Shown piece by piece: positions 52,701 to 64,000 of a stretch of 64,000 nt of DNA. Origin of the DNA: Trichinella spiralis (taxonomy: Eukaryota; Nematoda; Enoplea; Trichinellida; Trichinellidae); the NCBI GenBank assembly GCA_000181795.3, contig CM012953.1, positions 9,848,282-9,912,281 of the forward strand, given 5' to 3'. Each line of letters opens with the position of its first letter. The stretch's first letter is position 1. The notes below the pieces were generated by a model. That model was not told the DNA's origin, searched no databases, and saw only the letters and a list, made by a program, of their open reading frames with translations. The position numbers and the translations under genes are program-made.

Positions 52701-54027
52701 TCTTTTAGTCGTCGAATTTCTTGATCCTTTTGCCGAACTGCAGCCGCATTGCGAACCACTGGCGAGTTCAAAGATTTCACCACAGGACTGGAGCTATTGA
52801 GAAAAGAGGCGCTCCCCTTGGCAAAGGAACTACCATTCAGTTCGCTCAAATAGGAACGCATTTCCTCAATCTCTGAATCGGCTGAAGCGCCATTTTCGTT
52901 TTCGGCATGTTTAGCATCACCGTTGGTGTAACCGTTCGATTCCAAATGAACATTTCCAAGCAGTCGTTCCCAGAAGGTGGACCAATTAACTGCCACGTCT
53001 GCAGGATTGCTCAGACCTTCGCAGACATCTTTGATTACGTACTGGCTTTCTGTGGACACTTTGGTCAAAACCAACTGAACGTGAGCTGTGTTGTTGGCCG
53101 AAGTCAAGGCATAGTTCAATGTTAAACACAGAGCCTAAATATTGATCAACACCAAATCAATGTTAAAAATAGAAAATCAAATAAAAAGATGAAATTTACA
53201 GTCAGAAAATTACCAACGCCTTAAAAAATACTATTATATATACAGCATAAACAATGCTGTTGCTTTTTTCTTAATCTGAATGAATAGAAAAGAACAAAAA
53301 TAAATCAAATCTACTATAGCCACTTCTTCTTCGGTTGGATTATCACCATTAATGCTTGCAAGCGATTCCAAATTATCGAACAAATCCTTCTCGTAGAAGG
53401 TTTTCAAAGCATAATAAACATAATTCTTGTAATCTATTTCTATTGTTGATAGTGACTGTTCATCCAAACTAAATGTACAAACTTGTATATATAGAATTAA
53501 AAAATAAAAGTTAATTACGTGGTGCTTATAATATAACTCAGATGATGGAAATCTTTCAGTGAGCACAATGAATCAGCAGGCGTTAATTCAATACTATCTT
53601 CTGTCTCCAAGTTCACCTACAAAATCAAATGCTGTCATACATTAAAAAACGTAAATTATAACAAAAACAAAATTAAAAAACAATAAAGCACACATAATTC
53701 AACTAAAATGATCATATATAATATTAAAATTAATAATTATAAATGATGCCGTGTAGAGCATAAATTTACAAATACAAAAAATGATATTGGAACAATTGGA
53801 GATATGAGAAAGTATTAATGACACAAAAAACTCAAAATTCCAGTTAAATTTTAAATTGTATTTTCAAATAATAAATGCATACAAGTCGTACAATTATAAC
53901 AATAACGTAAAGTGCAATACTTATAAAACAACATTTGAAAAACGTTAAAAAGTAAGAAAATAAATTATTTTACTCTTTTACTCACCCATTCAATCAGACG
54001 ATCAATCTTTTTCTGACAAAACTTCAT
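49719..54027 (-). CDS. lin-5: HOOK-like N-terminus/coiled-coil protein, NuMA/LIN-5-like
   Basis: Eighteen exons, about 842 aa: 54027-53986, 53616-53519, 53468-53315, 53134-52621, 52427-52298, 52238-52142, 52082-51876, 51812-51722, 51609-51525, 51466-51413, 51341-51257, 51173-51098, 51034-50930, 50847-50556, 50474 to about 50270 (or 50246), 50179-50102, 50000-49890, 49823-49719. Residues 1 to about 130 form a HOOK/calponin-like head (KKIDRLIEWVN, later ALCLTLNYALTS). Coiled coil follows (RQKDQEIRRLKETLASKNEI; MKQIDVLKKEKRDMLDECDE). The basic C-terminus has RNKKVPLHLKSIYPIE, resembling the NuMA-LIN-5-Mud motif, and ends FSFVINNTPPKKRP, like the NuMA FSILNTPKK tail. NuMA/LIN-5 anchors dynein at spindle poles and cortex. 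Size matches C. elegans LIN-5. The family call rests on short motifs, and a HOOK or CCDC88 relative is the alternative. One intron is GC-AG. Confidence 0.68.
50037..50054. repeat. Intronic poly-G/poly-C tract
   Basis: Twelve G, then AA and four G on the plus strand, thus a C-rich pyrimidine tract in the sense of the minus-strand LIN-5-like gene, about 35 nt before the acceptor at 50001. Confidence 0.9.
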
Positions 54028-54782
54028 TACTAGTCAACAGGCACACAGAACGCAAAACTAAAACTAACTGAGCAAACACTTTAACGTTAAAATTTTAACT
54101 CAAGGACAAAATAATAAAATGAAAAGTAAGAATAATTCAGTAGTTACAGTATGAAATAGGTCACGAAATTCAAAAACATTAATTCTTAAAATAATTAATT
54201 ATATAGTTAAGATTTAAAATTTAAAAGAGTTAGATTTTTTATTTTAAATGATTATTTCAATCTTAATATATTAATGTGCAAAATTTTGTTCATAATTCAA
54301 AATACATTCATATGCATATCTTCTAATTGATATCCGTTTCTTAAAAAACTCAGTGCTAAATATTTAATAAATTAACTTTGAGCAATAAATTTTTTTTCGT
54401 CAGTCTGTGTTATGTGTGACAGGAATAAAAGTGATTATAGAGCAAAGCAATTAATTATACATGTGGATAATGAACTGGCTACAATTAAAAATTATCTAAT
54501 ATTAAGAATAAGCATAATGATCAACAAGAATTTAGAAATCATTTATACCATTAGTTAAAACAGTTCAAAATTAAATTCTCATATCACAAATTTTATTTAA
54601 AAACTATTCAATTGGAGTAACTTTCAAATTTTTAGTGTTTCATTCAGCATTATTGCACTATACTATATAACTATACTCATCAGAATGTTGGATTTCAGGC
54701 GAAAATTTTCAGTTCGCTTTCCTACTGGTTGTTGAAGCTGGTGAGCTGGGCTTAAAAGTTCAGTACAGAATAGATAATGAAA

Positions 54783-55210
54783 TAAAAATGCTCCTTGCCA
54801 CCGCTTTCCTTCCTGTAGCGCAAGTCGATACCAGTGTTAGCCTGCTTGAAGCAGGCACTACAGGTAGCATATAAGCTTTATTCCATTATTTTATAACTGC
54901 TGCTTTAGAATGTACATAATGCAAATTATAAAACCAATGACTACTTGGAATGGACTGCTCAATTAGCTAAGAAAGAAAGCGGGTAAAAGCTGTCGGGTTT
55001 TATATTAGTGATGGTTTTGTATTATATTTTATTGACTGCTCTTTCCTCTTTCGTTGTTTCTACTTTGCTAATAATGATCACTTATATTTGTTTATTTTAG
55101 TTATTCCTGTTCATCATTGCCGTTATTGTCTGTTCTTTACTATTGTTATTGATGTTTTATGTTTTGAAAAATAAAATTCATTGCTTAATATATTTTGCTG
55201 CTTTTGTTGA
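54783..55210 (-). mobile_element. Second copy of the Jerky-type transposon 3' end
   Basis: AAAAATGCTCCTTGCCACCG here matches 1136-1155 with one mismatch. The stretch about 55010-55200 (TTTGTATTAT..., TTTACTATTGTTATTGATG..., ATAAAATTCATTGCTTAA) lines up with about 1170-1310. An extra piece of about 200 bp, including a strong hairpin, lies in between. Only the 3' end of the element family is present; no transposase is recognisable. Confidence 0.6.
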
Positions 55211-55559
55211 CCTATCTATTGCTATCATATTTTATAAAATTTCATCATGGTACAATAACAAAATATAAAATAACGAAAAAATTGATATTAAAAATACTGA
55301 TTGCTGAAACGTGTGAAATGTAAAAGAAAACGGTTATTACATAAATGAGAAAGTCACATAATCGTCAATGGAAATATTTAGACAATAAAATGAAACTTTA
55401 GCAACTAATCAAAAGAAAGAAATTTGAATCAATGAACAATTAGATTAAAAAAATCAATCTGACTTGGCAATGAACATCGAATGAGAAACGAACTTTAATA
55501 ATAACCGAGATAGTCTCTCTCGGTAAAATTTTCACTGGAATCCAGCATCCCATGCGTAT

Positions 55560-56527
<968 letters not shown>

Positions 56528-58414
56528 ATTTTCTTAAATATGAAGAACATAAACGAAACAAAAGTACAAGCTAATTTTAATTGATCATTTGCAAATACAT
56601 ATGAAAAAATGCAGACGCTAAAAACTACTGTGATGATTTATACACATATGATTTATTTATTTTTATATGTTTATTTATTTATTTATTCAGAAGTTCTAAA
56701 AAACTGAAAAAGTTTAGTGAAAATTTTAAAATAGAAAAAACACGAATATTGTTGTACTTAAAACAGGAAAATGTACACAGGTACAACATGAACGTAGAAT
56801 AAGTTGAGTAAACACTCTACAGAAAGTTAAGAGAAACCATCCAGTAGAGACATATGCAAAACGAATGTATCTTAAATTATCAGCATACTGTAATAATATA
56901 TTTATCAAGGTTAAATATATTACCTTGAAAATTTCTTTGAACTAAACAAACAAAACAGATTAGATAAATTAAAATATAAACATTTAGTTGAAGTGTCAGT
57001 TAAATATACTGAACGTTAACGGACAAAGCATTTTTCAAAGATATTTATTGCAATGACGTTTTGCTGATAAGCACAATTTTATCACTTTGGTTTTTATATT
57101 ATTCAAATACTTTTGTATATAATATTATATTTTTTAGCATTAAAATTCATTAAATTTAAAACTGAATAAAAATAAATAAAATAAAAAGGATTGTAAAAAA
57201 TTTGCTTCCATTTTACTGATATTTTTCTACAAATTTGAGTGATGAACTATGAAATACAATGTGCAAAAGTGAAATGCTTTCAGGTATTAATAAAAGAAGT
57301 TCTAATCAAAAAATATTTAATGCTTCGATAGATTATATCTAAAATTATTGTAACTTGCATTCTCTTATCGACCGTACATGAAATTTATTCTGTTTCATTT
57401 TGACAATGAAAAATGAACGTGGGCTTGAAACAAAAGCGAATCAGCACTGATGGAAAGTTAGGTAATTTTTATTTTTAAAATTGCTGCCATACCATTGATA
57501 TTTACGAAACCACGTTCCGAATGGAATGCACAGATTCCCTTGCATGTTTACATTTCCATTTTCATATTCACACATTAGAACAATAATTGGAATAACTTTT
57601 GTTTTGCATTTTATGCGGTGATACTTATATTATTTGTCATGAGTGAAATATAAGTTGAGATTGATTTTTACTTTTTCTTTTGAAAAGTTGCTTACTTTGA
57701 AAAGTTTTGAAAAGTTACTTTAATTATTACTATTTTTGATAATCGTTGTAAAGTTTACTTTGTAGATGGCAGTGCGATAAACTTTTCTCATCACTAACGA
57801 TGGCTTTTCAATTGCATGAAATTCCATTCGCAGTGTGATAAAAAGTAAACTTTAATTTATGGTTCGCCTGCAGCACGTTGGAACAATAATAATTTTCAAC
57901 CTTTGCACATGTGTTGTATGTGTATGTATGTCAAATCGCTGCATGCGTATCACAAATGATCAACCAAGTCTTTACTACAATTCAAATGACGTTTATTATT
58001 TTTTACACTTTCAATAATATTCTTATCATTTTAGGATCAAGATATTTTGTGGCGCAGCTTTTTTCGCTACGGGGGAATGTTCCATCGAAGTGTGTATTTA
58101 GGATTGTTCGTTTATTTTCACCAATCAATCAGCATTGCATAAAAGGTGAGCTTCGTCAATAAAGTGAATGATGAAAGTTTTGATGATCTCTTGATGAGGA
58201 TAAACTGACAATAAAAGTGGCAAACAGTTTTTCTGGTGTTATAAGATTTAATGTTTTATTACATTTTTATTCAGTGTTCAAGTTTCACCTATTTTTTTTG
58301 AAATTTGAATGAAATTGATTTTTTTGTTGCAAGTATTTCGTGAATGTCAAACCGTCATCAATAAATAAATCATGTATTTATTATAAAATTGACAGGATGT
58401 TTCATTGTTTTCAG
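56528..58414. other. Intergenic region between ALKBH6 and TMEM165
   Basis: Divergent 5' flanks. The sequence about 58030-58146 ends in a good donor (AAAG|GTGAGC), and an acceptor (ttgttttcag) lies at 58414 just before the TMEM165 start, so a 5' UTR exon of TMEM165 is likely there. No other gene is supported. Confidence 0.45.
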
Positions 58415-58423
58415 AATTTATGT

Positions 58424-59681
58424 ATGGCAGTGTCTGAATATAGTATGATGCTATTTTACATTTTGTTGTCGTGTTGTTCGACGCTGGGGTGGGGATTGTT
58501 CATTACCACTGTTCCGTGGTCGTCGACGCATGCCGTCGGCGAAGCACAACTATTGAACAGTACTACAGCTGCCTCATTTGTTACTTTTGGTGATAATTTG
58601 ATAACACATGCATTGACGGATGTCATGTCAACTTTGCCGCCCACATCTACTATAGAAGCGGATAGCAGCAGCAGCAGCAGCAGATTTTCGCATGCATTTT
58701 TAGCTTCATGTTCTGTTGTAATAGTGAGCGAAATTGGCGATAAAACTTTCTTCATCGCTGCCACAATGGCAATGAAATATTCCCGAATAGTTGTGTTCAG
58801 TGGTGCTCTTACTGCTTTGCTTTTAATGACCACATTATCAGGTGGAATTTTTCATGAAAAGCGTTTTTTTAAATTATTATTCATTCTTTAAATGTTCAAT
58901 GTTGCAGCATTTCTTGGCTCTGCAGTTCACTTGATTCCTCATCATATTGTTACTTATTTTTCCTCGGCATTGTTTGCTGTGTTTGGCTTGAAAATGCTGC
59001 GAGATGCTTATTACATGACCAACAATGAAGCGGTAGAAGAGTTCGAAGAAGCACAAGCCGAAGTGTCAAAACTCGAAGCGACAGTAAATAAATAAATCAG
59101 TATATATCCTTTACGCGCTTATAATAAGTTTAAACTTTGTTATTTTTAAGAGAAACGCGAAAGATTTAGAAGCTGGAAAATCTTTCGCACCCAGCATTTG
59201 TACTGGAAGTGCAATGTGTCGCTTCATTGGAGCGATATTCGTAGAAGCGTTTATACTGACTTTTCTGGCAGAATGGGGGGATCGATCTCAAATGGCAACG
59301 GTGATTTTATCTGCGAGTGAAGTAAATATGTCTGCCGAAAGGCTGCAGTTCTGGATGATTATCGTTTTCATCCTATCCGTCCAGTTGCATGAAATTATCT
59401 CATTTTTTAGAACATAACCGGAGTGATAGTTGGTGGCACGTTCGGACACAGCTTGTGCACAGGAATGGCGGTTCTGTGTGGGCGAATTGTTTCTCAAAAA
59501 TTATCTGTCAAAGGAGGTAGGTAAATGGTCTATTTGAGGAAATAAAAATGTATTTTACTTAAAATCCTCAACCATCACACATCTGTATCATAAACATCAG
59601 CCTTGAATATTTTTAGTGACTTACATTGGAGGTGTGATATTTTTATTTTTCTCCCTGTCATCACTAATATTGAACAAGTGA
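58424..59681 (+). CDS. TMEM165: TMEM165 / GDT1-family Golgi cation transporter
   Basis: Five exons: 58424-58841, 58908-59083, 59151-59321, 59411-59516, 59617-59681; 311 aa (human 324). After an N-terminal hydrophobic signal or anchor and a Ser/Thr-rich luminal stretch come two copies of the UPF0016 motif: SEIGDKTFF (E103-G105-D106-K107) and AEWGDRSQMA (about 239-247). These motifs line the cation path. A charged cytosolic loop (EEFEEAQAEVSKLEA) separates the two halves, and the last segment ends SSLILNK. The family imports Mn/Ca into the Golgi, supporting glycosylation. The ATG at 58424 was chosen because an acceptor at 58414 precedes it; an in-frame ATG at 58397 is the alternative. A coding AGC run gives six serines at residues 81-86. 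Confidence 0.93.
58664..58683 (+). repeat. Coding (AGC)n microsatellite
   Basis: In-frame AGC repeat giving poly-Ser in the luminal N-terminal region of TMEM165, so length changes would be tolerated by the frame. Confidence 0.9.
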
Positions 59682-60371
59682 AGAAGCATGTCCAAATTGC
59701 TGAATCCGATGAAAAAAAGATATGTACCTGTACTCGAACTGCCCCTATTGTTGCATACATATATATATATGTATATATATATGTATATTTATAATGGTGA
59801 ATCAGTCATAATCATCAACGAATCATGAACACAGACAAACCTATTATATATATTAATATTAAAATAATTGTTTGTTTACCATATTATTGCACTGCTTCTT
59901 GTCCCGTTTACTTCAAGAAAATGTAAAAGAAGAATAAGAAGAAGCAAAAAACAACAGATTATTGACACAAGCTGAGGAAAAAAAAGAGAAAACCAAACAA
60001 CCTCTGCGCTCACCGTGCTGCTAACCAAAGCGAAGCAAAAAAAAAATTAAAAATTACCAGGCGGAATGTCAAGCATATATATATATATAAACGTTGTTTC
60101 GCAAGATTCGGAGAAGAATATAGTTAGTTGGACCAGACCATTTTTTTCAGTTGGACACTTCTGAGAGGCAAGAGCAGGAAAACGTTCATATCAGGATTTA
60201 GAACTAATGAAAAAAAATAAAAAACACGCAACCCACTCAACAGACACCCACAACAAAGAGTAGGATTGAGGAAGGGAAGAAGAGGGGAGAGGTGAGTTTG
60301 AAATGGAATTTTGTGGTTCAGATTAAAGAGAGAGAGAAAGGGAAGGAGTGTCGCTGTGTGTGTGTATGGTT
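59682..60371. other. Convergent 3' flanks of TMEM165 and the RING gene
   Basis: TA/ATGTA repeats at 59757-59790 and a TA run near 60077-60088 mark the probable 3' UTRs. No independent gene was found. Confidence 0.5.

Positions 60372-64000
<3,629 letters not shown>

Overview
The window is animal nuclear DNA, AT-rich, with intron-containing genes and long gene-poor stretches. A nematode is the best guess. The UDP-glucuronosyltransferase has the nematode-style block [14 protein letters not shown], introns are often 50-90 nt, and six genes have a splice-acceptor-like AG 0-13 nt before the start ATG, as expected where mRNAs receive a spliced leader. The species cannot be named from this sequence. 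Nine protein genes could be modelled exon by exon with consistent reading phase. Layout, left to right: 1-8.6 kb is gene-poor and holds a decayed Jerky/Tigger (pogo-group) transposase and one orphan ORF. A class B (secretin-family) GPCR lies at 8.6-11.8 kb (+). It converges on the bHLH factor TFAP4/AP-4 (HLH-11 family), 13.7-20.5 kb (-), which has large microsatellite-rich introns, a 53-nt G-rich intron and a TATA/Inr promoter. After 7 kb of gene-poor DNA comes an intronless-ORF tetraspanin at 27.5-28.4 kb (-), followed by two non-autonomous Tigger-like elements with terminal inverted repeats (28.8-29.5 and 30.4-31.0 kb). Another 6.5 kb gap leads to a 17-exon SLC12 cation-chloride cotransporter of the NKCC type (37.6-43.2 kb, +). 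A fossil Ty3/Gypsy pol fragment sits at 44.2-45.1 kb (-). A nematode-type UGT (47.2-49.1 kb, +) converges on an 18-exon HOOK-like/coiled-coil gene that looks like NuMA/LIN-5 (49.7-54.0 kb, -). Then come a second copy of the Jerky-type repeat (54.8-55.2 kb), ALKBH6 (55.6-56.5 kb, -), TMEM165/GDT1 (58.4-59.7 kb, +), and a Goliath/RNF130-type transmembrane RING-H2 E3 ligase (60.4 kb to the right edge, -) whose start codon lies just outside the window. These are unrelated housekeeping, signalling and transport genes with no operon-like or pathway logic. No tRNA, rRNA, CRISPR array or obviously new multi-gene system was seen. The most unusual signals are in gene structure: two GC-AG introns with the same GCAAGT donor, a triple tandem acceptor, an in-frame 51-nt optional-exon candidate, a G-quadruplex-prone mini-intron, and a contrast between one TATA/Inr promoter and several ATG-adjacent acceptors.
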